Part shown: positions 35,331-46,162 of the stretch, in pieces | Position numbering within the stretch: the first letter of the stretch is position 1 | Layout of the letters: each line of letters starts with the position of its first letter | DNA from: Nipponacmea schrenckii | Lineage: Eukaryota > Mollusca > Gastropoda > Lottiidae | Assembly: GCA_030562195.1 (NCBI GenBank) | Contig: CM060202.1 | Coordinates: forward strand, 13,764,001 to 13,828,000 | Reading direction: 5' to 3' | DNA length: 64,000 nt | The notes under the pieces: model-generated | What the model saw: only the letters and a program-made list of their open reading frames with translations | Databases searched by the model: none | What the model was told of the DNA's origin: nothing | Program-made: the position numbers and the translations under genes

Positions 35331-37347
35331 TCTTCTTTGGGTTTTTCCCAAAAACACCCAGTTTCTCCAATTCATCGAATTTCAATTGAAGTTCATCTAG
35401 TTTGGACTTTGAGTACTGTGGCATGCGTCCTTTGCGTTGAGGAGGTTGTACTGGACCCATGTTGACAATGGCTTGGATTGGTCCGACGGCACCATTATAA
35501 CAGCCGATAACTGGATTGAATACAGAACTGTAGTCTTTACACAGTTTATTAAATTCCTGCCTGAGAGTAACAGGTAAGATGTTATCGGGATCTACTGTAA
35601 TTTTATCCAAGTAGGTGAGATCTGACGTAGTAGGTGTTGGTTTAGCGTCGAGACTATTATTGGGTACACATTCATCCGAAGTAGGCAACACTTGACAGAT
35701 GTGATCATTTTTCTTTAAAATAACAGGGTTGTCGGTGGAGTTTGCTAATCTAATAGTACGACCAACAGGTGTAAGTAGCTTTGGTGTGAGCCATCCACAT
35801 GGATACTTATGGGTTGGGGTAGGTAAATTTTCCAAACGTGGTTCTAGTGCCATTACTTGGTTTTCAGATGTTTGAAGATCTGAAGGTAAAGATAGTTCGA
35901 TGTAGTCTCCAGGCCACGATGTAGTAGTGGTTGTGGCTCGCAAGATATGAGCTCTTGAACATGTGTGTGAAACAGTTGGCCTTCTCTCACTATAGGTGAT
36001 TGTGGTATCGTCACCTATTAGAATTTGGTTCCTGGATGGTCGTACTGCTATATCATTGTTGACAAAGAAGGGTATACCGGCGAGGACGTCGACATCAAGA
36101 TCATCTACAATAAGTGCATCTAAAATTAAACTTGAAGAATTTCTAGTCAGTTTTATATGCGTTTCGCCATAGATTGACAACGGCGTTTTACCATCAGCTT
36201 GAGTAGCAGTATGTGTGCTTTTGGTAATAGGTAGGCCAAGGGCTTTGGCTAAGGCAGTTCGTATCATGTTGATTTCGGCACCCGAATCCAGTGTGACTGT
36301 GACTGTGTTATGCCCGTAGTATGCTGTGAAAAAGGGAGAGTGTTTAACACCAACACGTATTGAAAGAGTATTAATATTGTTGATAAGTCGAGAGGATGGT
36401 GGTGACGTGGGCGTTTCATCTCTATAACTGGTTTCAGTTTCTTCTGACATATTGTTTATCTCTTGGCAGTCAACAAGTCTACCCTTAGATATATATTTAC
36501 GGTCGCGTTCAGGTAGGTATGGGCATTGAGTTAGATAATGTGACTCACAATCTCTTCGACCGGCCTGCTTACATAGGGGACAGGACTTGGTGATCACTGG
36601 TTGAGGTTTGGGGGAAAATCTAGTATTACGGGTTCTCATGATTTTGGTTTCGTCGTTGAAGGATAATTCATCAAGGAGTGAGTCAAGCGCTTGAGATATT
36701 TCGGGTTTGATAGATGACAAAGTTCTGGAACGTAATTCAGTACCATATTTCTGTTTGACCAAACGGGGAAGACCCTCATGAATAAGGACAACGAAATTTC
36801 CTAAAGTAGGAGTGAGGTCCTCGTCTGTTGTAATCTCGCTTCCATGATGTGTCAATTTACTTTCTCTCCGGAGTAGATTGTCCTCGACGAAAGACATTAG
36901 CCTCTGATATAAAGTTTCTGGTCTTTCTTCTGGTTTTTGACGGATTGCTTTAAAGTCAAGGAAATGGGCGCCTGTAGTTTGGAAACAATAATGGAGTCGA
37001 AGAGCTTGCCAAATGCTTGATAATGAGGTTGAGTTGCGAATGATCGTATTTCTTGATATGATGGGTGCATAGTTTGCTATTTGTCCTAACATAAGTTCGA
37101 GAAAGCGAAGTTTCTGTGCGGCTGTTTTGCGTGATGCTTCGGGTATGCGATTACCATCATCTTGTAAACTTCGATTGGGATTGGTGGCAGTTTTCTTTGC
37201 CCATGTAGCAGTGTCGGATAAGAACGGCGCAAAGTTGTCATCAAGGGCTAGGATGTATAGGAGATTGGCTTGCCATGCTTCATATGAAGTTAGAGATTCG
37301 TTTCCTGTGAGGGACCATTGTTTTGGTGCCCGGGAAGCAGAAGCCAT
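35320..37347 (-). CDS. Gag, aspartic protease and start of RT of the LTR retrotransposon
   Basis: An intact 675-codon frame from ATG ([13 protein letters not shown]). Residues 1-240 are a gag-like helical region ([22 protein letters not shown]). At about 255-285 a Cys/His cluster [20 protein letters not shown] resembles a retroviral-type zinc knuckle. The protease has [10 protein letters not shown] at about 353, the DSG form of the aspartic active site. The frame ends inside the RT N-terminus ([18 protein letters not shown]) at a stop after GKNPKKISV, created by a one-base shift rather than a natural terminus. Gag, protease and RT share one frame with no stop between them. Confidence 0.88.
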   Translation of the reverse strand: MASASRAPKQWSLTGNESLTSYEAWQANLLYILALDDNFAPFLSDTATWAKKTATNPNRSLQDDGNRIPEASRKTAAQKLRFLELMLGQIANYAPIISRNTIIRNSTSLSSIWQALRLHYCFQTTGAHFLDFKAIRQKPEERPETLYQRLMSFVEDNLLRRESKLTHHGSEITTDEDLTPTLGNFVVLIHEGLPRLVKQKYGTELRSRTLSSIKPEISQALDSLLDELSFNDETKIMRTRNTRFSPKPQPVITKSCPLCKQAGRRDCESHYLTQCPYLPERDRKYISKGRLVDCQEINNMSEETETSYRDETPTSPPSSRLINNINTLSIRVGVKHSPFFTAYYGHNTVTVTLDSGAEINMIRTALAKALGLPITKSTHTATQADGKTPLSIYGETHIKLTRNSSSLILDALIVDDLDVDVLAGIPFFVNNDIAVRPSRNQILIGDDTTITYSERRPTVSHTCSRAHILRATTTTTSWPGDYIELSLPSDLQTSENQVMALEPRLENLPTPTHKYPCGWLTPKLLTPVGRTIRLANSTDNPVILKKNDHICQVLPTSDECVPNNSLDAKPTPTTSDLTYLDKITVDPDNILPVTLRQEFNKLCKDYSSVFNPVIGCYNGAVGPIQAIVNMGPVQPPQRKGRMPQYSKSKLDELQLKFDELEKLGVFGKNPKKISV

Positions 37348-37518
37348 AGTAAATAATTAACGAAAAAAATATCTTCCTGTTTGGTGATGAATAGTTTGAT
37401 ACGATTGAGAAATCGCCTGCACGAGCTCCTTTGTTGTTGGAAATTTGGTTGGTTTGATACTATAAATTAAGAATGTCAGCTTTGGTTCGGGGTAGTTCGT
37501 TTCCAGATTCAGCCACCA

Positions 37519-37745
37519 CGTCAGTATAGACCAACACAACACTCGTGCAGATATACAACTACTCTGGGATGATATTAATTGTTATAATCTTAACTGAACG
37601 AAAATACAAAGGTAAACAAATACAATGGCGGGAGGAAGACGATAAGTCAACCAAGCGCATGCGCGGCAATAATTATATACCACAGGCGTATGTAATGTTA
37701 ATACAAATAATAACCGGTAACTATAGACCTTATAGTATACTGGCG
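37519..37745 (-). repeat. 5' LTR of the LTR retrotransposon
   Basis: Identical over 227 bp to 32249-32475. On the minus strand it would carry the element's promoter; no core promoter element is obvious. It is short for an LTR. Confidence 0.92.
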
Positions 37746-39180
37746 ATTGGCAAGAAAGAGGTTAATGAAACTGAATTATTTTGTATAAGCCCTGCTTTTT
37801 GTATGAAAGGTTTGTAACCTCTCCTTGTAATCTGAATATTTTTGAAAGTTTTACCACAGAAGGTAAAATATCTATGTGCTATGTATAGATAAGGCTTGTC
37901 GTCCATTTTCAGGCCTTTGCAATAATTAGAGAATTCCAACTGCAGAAGATTTATCCATATTTATTTAAACCCATGGCTAATTACCATACAAATACCATGT
38001 TAAATTCAGGTAATCATGATTTTCTTGAAATGAGACCATGTGTTAAAAGATATAAAAATGAGTATACTCATATAAAAAAAAACATTTTATGAATCAAGGA
38101 TGCGCCTTATTTAGTTGAGTTAAGTTGTTTGAGTATTTTGGCAATTTTCTAGAAGTAGGGACTTAAATATTCGGGTAATATTACTTTTCTAGTAATCTAT
38201 TGTATTTAGGTGCACAGCGTGCACTAGCCTAGGCCAAACAGTGCAGGTTATTCCATTTGTCTCTAGAAGTCTCAGTGAATTAAAACTATTATTCATTTAT
38301 TTTAATTAATATTGTCAATGCCCATCTGTCCTTTTTTCTGAACATATTAGATGTAATATTATTCTTCCATATTAAGGTGAAGTGAAACTTGACATAAGAT
38401 GGTAATTCGTTTTCTGTGCCTTTTCTCACCCTCTAAACCTAACCTGCTCCTGAACCTTTAATATCTAGATAATTAAGTCCTTAATAACTCAAATGCATAA
38501 AAGTTTTAACAGGAGTGCGCATTTCATTCCAAATATAAGGAATTTGTGTAGGCGAGAGAGGATAAAAATTTGACGAAAATACCTTGCAAAATAAGTGGGT
38601 TGATTTGGGTCCCTTAGCATGAGAGGTTTTTTTTTTTTCAAGGCATCTTTAAAGGTTTAAATTTAGTCGATCTAATACTGATACTAAAGAATGAGAACTT
38701 GTCTTGATTACCAATTTGATACCAGATAGAAGATTAAAAACTTTACCAAGGGATGAAAAGTGTTCACTCTATTGTCAGTCTTCTGTTTTAAAACTGTGGG
38801 TATGGCTACTAAGATATTTGACTTTGAGTAGAATTCAGGGGTTGTAGTCAGGTAGCAACAAACAGTATAGAACCCCATTCAGTCAGGGTTCATCTCTAGT
38901 TGCTATGATTCAGAGGAATGGATTGGTGCAGATTTCATTTTGAAATGAACCACAATATTGGGTAAGTACAGATCTGTTTCTCAGTTTTATTGAGTGTTTT
39001 TTTTTTTTGTTAAACGTTAATGGAATATAGTAGATAGTGTATTGCCGATTATTTGGGAATTAATTTGGAAGGCTTGATTCTTCTGAGTCAAAATATTTTT
39101 AAGCTTGAACTGAAAATATTTATTTGATGCTTTGTGTTTTTCATGAAAAGATTTCGATAGTATACTAATATATGGTAACC
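37746..39180. other. Intergenic, no gene seen
   Basis: AT-rich unique-looking sequence between the LTR element and the first 40-bp array. Its last ~80 bp (from about 39095) are repeated, diverged, at 42806-42900. Confidence 0.5.
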
Positions 39181-39960
39181 ATGAGTGACATGATTAACAA
39201 ATACTTTCAAATCAACAGTCTAGACATGACTGGCAAATACGTTCAAATCAACAGTCTCGTAAGATATGACTAGTAAATACTTTCAAATCAACAGTCTAGT
39301 AAGACAAAAATGGTAAATACTTTCAAATCAACAGACTCGTAAGATCTGACTGGTAAATACTTTCAAATCAACAGTCTAGTAAGACATGACTGGCAAATAC
39401 TTTCAAATCAACAATCTAGTAAGACATGACTAGTAAATACTTTCAAATCAACAGTCTAGTAAAAACTTCCAAATCAACAGTCTAGTAAAACATGACTGGC
39501 AAATACTTTCAAATCAACAGTCTAGTAAGACATGACTGGCAAATACTTTCGAATCAACAGTCTCGTAAGATATGACTAGTAAATACTTTCAAATCAACAA
39601 TCTCGTAAGATATGACTGGTATATACTTTCAAATCAACAGTCTGGTAAGACATGACTGGCAAATACTTTCAAATCAACAATCTAGTAAGACATGACCAGT
39701 AAATACTTTCAAATCAACAGTCTAGTAAGATATGACTGGCAAAAACTTTCAAATCAACAGTCTAGTAAGACATGACTAGTAAATACTTTCAAATCAACAG
39801 TCTAGTAAGACATGACAAGGAAATACTTTCAAATCAACAGTCTAGTAAGACATGGCTGGCAAATACTTTCGAATCAACAGTCTAATCAGACATGAATGGC
39901 AAATACTTTCAAATCAATAGTCTAATCAGACATGACTGGCAAATACTTTCAATAAACAAT
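39181..39960. repeat. 40-bp tandem repeat, left array
   Basis: About 19 copies of a 40-bp unit, GTCTAGTAAGACATGACTGG plus CAAATACTTTCAAATCAACA, with GGC/GGT/AGT variants. One shortened copy lies near 39457. The same unit forms the right array at 42900-44390. Confidence 0.95.
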
Positions 39961-40379
39961 ATAACTAATTTCAAAATCAGCAAACAAAATATCTTCTGTC
40001 TCTACAGAGTTTCATATCTGCAGGTTAACCTTAATTACATTATTTTTTTTTATCCTTGTAGATTTCTGTTGATTTGTAGATTTGAATATTTGTTGATGAC
40101 AGAAATCTTTCCATATTGAAACTTGGTAAGTAAACATTTACTTTATAAGTTTTAATAATGCCTTGAGTTTCGTTATGTAGTTCAGATCGTTAGTTCTTGG
40201 TTTTAAATCTAATATATTGAGAATATGGTAGTTCTTAAAGTAAAACAGCATTCTCTGCTCTCTATGATGTTATGTCATCGTCAGTGCCGAGATGTAACAA
40301 AGGCAATGGTTTCGACCGCACTATGTAGCGTCACAACAAAGAATAAGTAATCTAGACTAGATAGGAATAAAGTTGTATA
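39961..40379. other. Non-coding segment, first part duplicated at 44395-44550
   Basis: The first ~165 bp (ATCTTCTGTCT, CATATCTGCAGGTTAACC, TTGTAGATTTCTGTTGAT) recur after the right array. The remainder, with CAGTGCCGAGATGTAACAAAGG near 40280, appears unique. No gene seen. Confidence 0.7.
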
Positions 40380-42800
40380 AGATTACATGGAGAATAAAGT
40401 TTATTATTTTACAATAAGAATATAGTAGGTTAAATTAAGAATAGGAATAAAGTTTATTATTTTACATTGAGAATATAGTAGGTTGAATTAAGAATAGGAA
40501 TAAAGTTTATTATTTTACATTGAGAATATAGTAGGTTGAATTTAGAATAGGAATAAAGTTTATTATTTTACAATGAGAATATAGTAGGTTGAATTAAGAA
40601 TAGGAATAAAGTTTATTGTTTTACATTGCGAATATAGTAGGTTGAATTAAGAATAGGAATAAAGTTTATTATTTTACATTGAGAATATAGTAGGTTGAAT
40701 TAAAAATAGGAATAAAGTTTATTATTTTACATTGCGAATATAGTAGGTTGAATTAAGAATAGGAATAAAGTTTATTATTTTACAATAAGAATATAGTAGG
40801 TTGAATTAAGAATAGGAATAAAGTTTATTATTTTACATTGAGAATTGGTAGGTTTAATTAAGAATAGGAATAAAGTTTATTATTTTACAATAAGAATATA
40901 GTAGGTTGAATTAAGAATAGGAATAAAGTTTATTATTTTACAATAAGAATATAGTAGGTTGAATTAAGAATAGGAATAAAGTTTATTATTTTACAATAAG
41001 AATATTGTAGGTTTAATTAAGAATAGGAATAAAGTTGTATAAGGTTACATAGAGAATAAAGAATGGAAATAAAGTTTATTATTTTACATTGAGAATATAG
41101 TAGGTTAAATTAAGAATAGGAATAAAGTTTATTATTTTACATTGAGAATATAGTAGGTTGGATTAAGAATAGGAATAAAGTTTATTATTTTACATTGAGA
41201 ATATAGTAGGTTGAATTAAGAATAGGAATAAAGTTTATTATTTTACATTAAGAATATAGTAGGTTGAATTAAGAATAGGTATAAAGTTGTATAAGGTTAC
41301 ATAGAGAATAAAGAATGGAAATAAAGTTTATTATTTTACATTGCGAATATAGTAGGTTGAATTAAGAATAGGAATAAAGTTTATTATTTTACATTGAGAA
41401 TATAGTAGGTTGAATTAAGAATAGGAATAAAGTTTATTATTTTACATTAAGAATATAGTAGGTTGAATTAAGAATAGGAATAAAGTTGTATAAGGTTACA
41501 TAGAGAATAAAGAATGGGAATAAAGTTTATTATTTTACAATGAGAATATAGTAGGTTGAATTAAGAATAGGAATAAAGTTTATTATTTTACAATAAGAAT
41601 ATAGTAGGTTAAATTAAGAATAGGAATAAAGTTTATTATTTTACATTGAGAATATAGTAGGTTGAATTAAGAATAGGAATAAAGTTGTATAAGGTTACAT
41701 AGAGAATAAAGAATGGAAATAAAGTTTATTATTTTACAATGAGAATATAGTAGGTTGAATTAAGAATAGGAATAAAGTTTATTATTTTACAATAAGAATA
41801 TAGTAGGTTAAATTAAGAATAGGAATAAAGTTTATTATTTTACAATGAGAATATAGTAGGTTGAATTAAGAATAGGAATAAAGTTTATTATTTTACATTA
41901 AGAATATAGTAGGTTGAATTAAGAATAGGAATAACGTTGTATAAGGTTACATAGAGAATAAAGAATGGAAATAAAGTTTATTATTTTACAATAAGAATAT
42001 AGTAGGTTGAATTAAGAATAAGAATAAAGTTTATTATTTTACAATAAGAATATAGTAGGTTAAATTAAGAATAGGAATAAAGTTTATTATTTTACAATGA
42101 GAATATAGTAGGTTGAATTAAGAATAGGTATAAAGTTGTATAAGGTTACATAGATTAAAGAATGGAAATAAAATAGTAGGTTTAATTAAGAATAGGAATA
42201 AAGCTGTGTAAGATTACATAGAGAATAAAGAATGGGAATAAAGTTTATTATTTTACATTGAGAATATAGTAGGTTGAATTAAGAATAGGAATAAAGTTTA
42301 TTATTTTACATTAAGAATATAGTAGGTTGAATTAAGAATAGGAATAAAGTTTATTATTTTACAATAAGAATATAGTAGGTTGAATTAAGAATAGGAATAA
42401 AGTTTATTATTTTACATTAAGAATATAGTAGGTTGAATTAAGAATAGGTATAAAGTTGTATAAGGTTACATAGAGAATAAAGAATGGGAATAAAGTTTAT
42501 TATTTTACATTGAGAATATAGTAGGTTGAATTAAGAGTAGGAATAAAGTTTATTAGGTTAAATTGAAAAAAGTAGGCTGAATAAAGAATAGGCACCGGTA
42601 TAGGAATTTAGTTTTGTTAGGTTACATTAAGAATACAGTAGGCTGAATTAAGAATAGGAATTAAGTTGAGTTAGGTTAGATTGAGAATAAAGTAGGCTAC
42701 ATTCAGTATAGGAATTAAGTTACATTGGATTGAGAATACAGTAGACTTATTTAAGAATAGGAATTAGCTTGTAGGAATTAGGTTGTATTAGGTAACACTA
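40380..42800. repeat. 53-bp tandem repeat array with a longer higher-order variant
   Basis: About 40 copies of a 53-bp unit, GAATAGGAATAAAGTTTATT, ATTTTACATTGAGAATATAG, TAGGTTGAATTAA. At intervals of roughly 200-250 bp (for example 41030, 41280, 41485, 41690, 41935, 42140, 42455) a variant insert AAGTTGTATAAGGTTACATA occurs, marking a higher-order period. The array is regular to about 42550 and decays to about 42800. Confidence 0.95.
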
Positions 42801-42899
42801 AAAATATTCTTAAGCTTGAACTGAACAATTGTAGTTCCGGGCGGCATATTTATTGAAAAGATTTCAATAATATACTACTCTATGGTTACCATTAATGAA

Positions 42900-44390
42900 A
42901 GTAATTGACCTTCATTTGGGTCATCAACAGTCTAGTAAGACATGACTGTCAATTACTCTAAATCAACATTCCAGTAAGACATGACTGGTAAATACTTTCA
43001 CATCAACTGTCTAGTAAGACATGACTGGTAAATACTTGCAAATCAACAATCTAGTAAGACATGACTGGTAAATACTTTCACATCAACAATCTAGTAAGAC
43101 CTGACTGGCAAATACTTTCACATCAACTGTCTAGTAAGACATGATTGAGAAATACTTTCAAATCAACATTCTAGTAAGAAATGACTAGTAAATACATTCA
43201 AATCAACAGTCTTGTAAGATATGACTGGTAAATACTTTCAAATAAACAGTCTAGTAAGAAATAACTAGTAAATACATTCAAATCCGCAGTCTAGTAAGAC
43301 ATGACTAGTAAATACATTCAAATCAACAATCTAGTAAGACATGACTGGTAAATACTTTCAAATAAACAGTATAGTAAGATATGACCAGTAAATACTTTCA
43401 AATCAACATTCTAGTAAGAAATGATTAGTAAATACATTCAAATCAGCAATCTAGTAAGACATGACTGGTAAATACTTTCAAATAAACAACCTAGTAAGAC
43501 ACAACTAGTAAATACTTTCAAATCAACAGTCTAGTAAGACACAACTAGTAAATACTTTCAAATCAACAGTCTAGTAAGACATGGCTGGTTAATACTTATA
43601 AATCAACAACTAGTAAGACACAACTGCTAAATACTTTCAAATTAACAGTCTAGTAAAACATGACTGGCAAATACTTTCAAATCAACATTCTAGTAAGACA
43701 CAACTGGTAAATACTTTCAAATCAACAGTCTAGTAAGACATGATTGGTAAATACTTTCAAATCAACAGTCTAGTAAGACACAACTGGTAAATACTTTCAA
43801 ATCAACAGTCTAGTAAAACACAACTGGTAAATACTTTCAAATCAACAGTCTAGTAAGACATGACTAGTATATACTTTCAAATCAACAGTCTAGTAAGACA
43901 TGACTAGTAAATATTTTCAAATCAACAGTCTAGTAAGACACAACTGGTAAATACTTTCAAATCAACAGTCTAGTAAGATATGACTAGTAAATATTTTCAA
44001 GTCAACAGTCTAGTAAGACACAACTGGTAAATACTCTAAATCAACATTCCAGTAAGACATGACTGGTAAATATTTTCAAGTCAACAGTCTAGTAAGACAC
44101 AACTAGTAAATACTTTCAAATCAACAGTCTAGTAAGATATGACTTGTAAATATCGCAAGTCAACAGTCTAGTAAGACACAACTGGTAAATACTTTCAAAT
44201 CAACAGTCTAATAAGATATGACTAGTAAATATTTTCAAGTCAACAGTCTAGTAAGAGACAACTGGTTAATACTTTCAAATCAACAGTCTAGTAAGGCACA
44301 ACTGGTAAATACTTTCAAATCAACATTATAGTAAGACATGGCTGGTAAATATTTTCAAATTTAGAGCTCCAGTCAATCATTACTGGTAAA
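42900..44390. repeat. 40-bp tandem repeat, right array
   Basis: About 37 copies of the same 40-bp unit as 39181-39960. It differs in having frequent GACACAACTGGTAAATAC variants, which are nearly absent from the left array, so the two arrays have homogenised separately. Confidence 0.95.
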
Positions 44391-44544
44391 TAATTTCAAA
44401 AGCTGCAAACATTAATATCTTCTGTCTACAGAGTCTCATATCTGCAGGTTAACCTTAATTACATTATTTTTTTTATTCTTGTAGATTTCTGTTGATTGGT
44501 AGATTTGAATTTTTGTTGATGACAAAAAATGTTTCATCTTTCCA

Positions 44545-45283
44545 TATGATCCTCGAAGGTGGTGGATCGGATGATCGGTCGTGTCCGACGGCAAAGGGTC
44601 CTAAATCGGATGATCGGCCTGAGTCACTCTGGAAGTGGTCATGCAGTTGGTGAGGGGGCAACTTTGCTGCATGATCCTCGAAGGTAGTGTCATGTGTCCT
44701 ACGGCAAAAAGTACTTGATCGGATGATCGGTCGTGTCCTACGTAAAAAGGTCCTAAATGGGATGATCGGCCTGAGTCACTCTGGAAGTGGTCATGCAGTT
44801 GGTGAGGGGGCAAATTTGCTGCATGATCCTCGAAGGTAGTGTCATGTGTCCTACGGCAAAAAGTACTTGATCGGATGATCGGTCGTGTCCTACGTAAAAA
44901 GGTCCTAAATGGGATGATCGGCCTGAGTCACTCTGGAAGTGGTCATGCAGTTGGTGAGGGGGCAACTTTGCTGCATGATCCTCGAAGGTAGTGTCATGTG
45001 TCCTACGGCAAGAGTACTTAATCGGATGGTCGGCCTGAGTCACACTGGAAGCGGTCATGCAGTTGGTGAGGGGGCAACTTTGCTGCATGATCCTCGAAGG
45101 TAGTGTCATGTGTCCTACGGCAAAAAGTACTTGATCGGATGATCGGTCGTGTCCTACGGCAAGAGTACTTAATCCGATGGTCGGCCTGAGTCACTCTGGA
45201 AGTGATCATGCAGTTGGTGAGGGGGCAACGTTGCTGCATGATCCTCGAAGGTAGTGTCATGTGTCCTACGGAAAAAAGTACTT
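44545..45283. repeat. ~150-bp GC-richer tandem repeat running into the assembly gap
   Basis: The unit contains GCATGATCCTCGAAGGTAGT, GATCGGATGATCGGTCGTGT, GGCCTGAGTCACTCTGGAAG and TGCAGTTGGTGAGGGGGCAA. Repeat starts at about 44670, 44821, 44972, 45087 and 45236 give spacings of about 152, 152, 115 and 149 bp; one copy is shortened. Composition differs sharply from the AT-rich flanks. The array is cut by Ns, so its true length is unknown. Confidence 0.93.
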
Positions 45284-45783
45284 NNNNNNNNNNNNNNNNN
45301 NNNNNNNNNNNNNNNNNNNNNNNNNNNNNNNNNNNNNNNNNNNNNNNNNNNNNNNNNNNNNNNNNNNNNNNNNNNNNNNNNNNNNNNNNNNNNNNNNNNN
45401 NNNNNNNNNNNNNNNNNNNNNNNNNNNNNNNNNNNNNNNNNNNNNNNNNNNNNNNNNNNNNNNNNNNNNNNNNNNNNNNNNNNNNNNNNNNNNNNNNNNN
45501 NNNNNNNNNNNNNNNNNNNNNNNNNNNNNNNNNNNNNNNNNNNNNNNNNNNNNNNNNNNNNNNNNNNNNNNNNNNNNNNNNNNNNNNNNNNNNNNNNNNN
45601 NNNNNNNNNNNNNNNNNNNNNNNNNNNNNNNNNNNNNNNNNNNNNNNNNNNNNNNNNNNNNNNNNNNNNNNNNNNNNNNNNNNNNNNNNNNNNNNNNNNN
45701 NNNNNNNNNNNNNNNNNNNNNNNNNNNNNNNNNNNNNNNNNNNNNNNNNNNNNNNNNNNNNNNNNNNNNNNNNNNNNNNNNNN
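45284..45783. other. Assembly gap, exactly 500 N
   Basis: A round 500-base run of N, the usual placeholder for a gap of unknown size. It falls inside the ~150-bp tandem repeat, which probably caused the break. Confidence 0.99.
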
Positions 45784-45979
45784 TGATATGTTGTGTGATA
45801 ATTTTTATTAGGTAAGTATAAGTTTAGTTCCAGTTATAGAAAAGTTATAAAACTGATAATAATTTAGCTCTGTACTGAAATATTATGGTTCAGCATGTAT
45901 TAATTACTAATGGTAAAGGTAAATGTTTCTTTGGTTAAGTGTTGAGAAGTCAGCATTGGTATTGATAAAGTGTGTGTCA

Positions 45980-46162
45980 TTATTCCATTTCTTCAGTGGC
46001 ATCCAGATTTTCATCTGAGAGGGGTACTTTTACAGCAGGATGCAGTCCTGTACTTATTTTTATCACCAAGCTGAGAGCCTTAAGGAGGTTTTGAAAGTCA
46101 TTTTCAGTTTTGATAAGATGAACTTTACCAGATTTAAGTTTGGCAAATATTATACCATCCAT
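45980..46162 (-). pseudogene. ORF1 C-terminal fragment of a related LINE
   Basis: Encodes DGIIFAKLKSGKVHLIKTEND, matching the end of the ORF1 at 49093-49881 (DGIIFVKTKSGKTELIRTPND), then runs on into ESLVIK-like unrelated sequence to a stop. It abuts the broken 3' end of the ORF2 above it in a different frame. It comes from a diverged copy, not from the adjacent ORF1. Confidence 0.75.

Larger units (their letters stand above)
32249..37745 (-). mobile_element. LTR retrotransposon, identical LTRs, interrupted pol
   Basis: A 5.5-kb element in minus orientation bounded by two LTRs of 227 bp with no difference that I can find. The internal order is gag, aspartic protease, reverse transcriptase, RNase H, integrase. 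Next to the 5' LTR the minus strand reads TGGTGGCTGAATCTGG, beginning TGG as a tRNA primer site should. Next to the 3' LTR lies a purine-rich GGGAGAGAGATAAAGAG stretch, the likely polypurine tract. The outer flanks share only ATT, so no convincing target duplication is visible. The pol order (RT-RH-IN) fits Ty3/Gypsy or Bel/Pao; the family cannot be fixed. Identical LTRs point to a recent insertion although pol has four frameshifts and a stop. Confidence 0.92.

Noticed and set aside
35300..35340. Programmed frameshift between protease and RT of the LTR element
   Set aside because: The break is inside the RT N-terminus, no clear slippery heptamer precedes it, and three similar breaks follow; lesions or assembly errors are likelier.
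39181..44390. Possible CRISPR array (regular ~40-bp period)
   Set aside because: The whole 40-bp unit repeats without unique spacers, and the genome is animal; it is a minisatellite.
45202..45815. Frames of 184-194 codons
   Set aside because: They consist of unknown residues across the 500-N gap.
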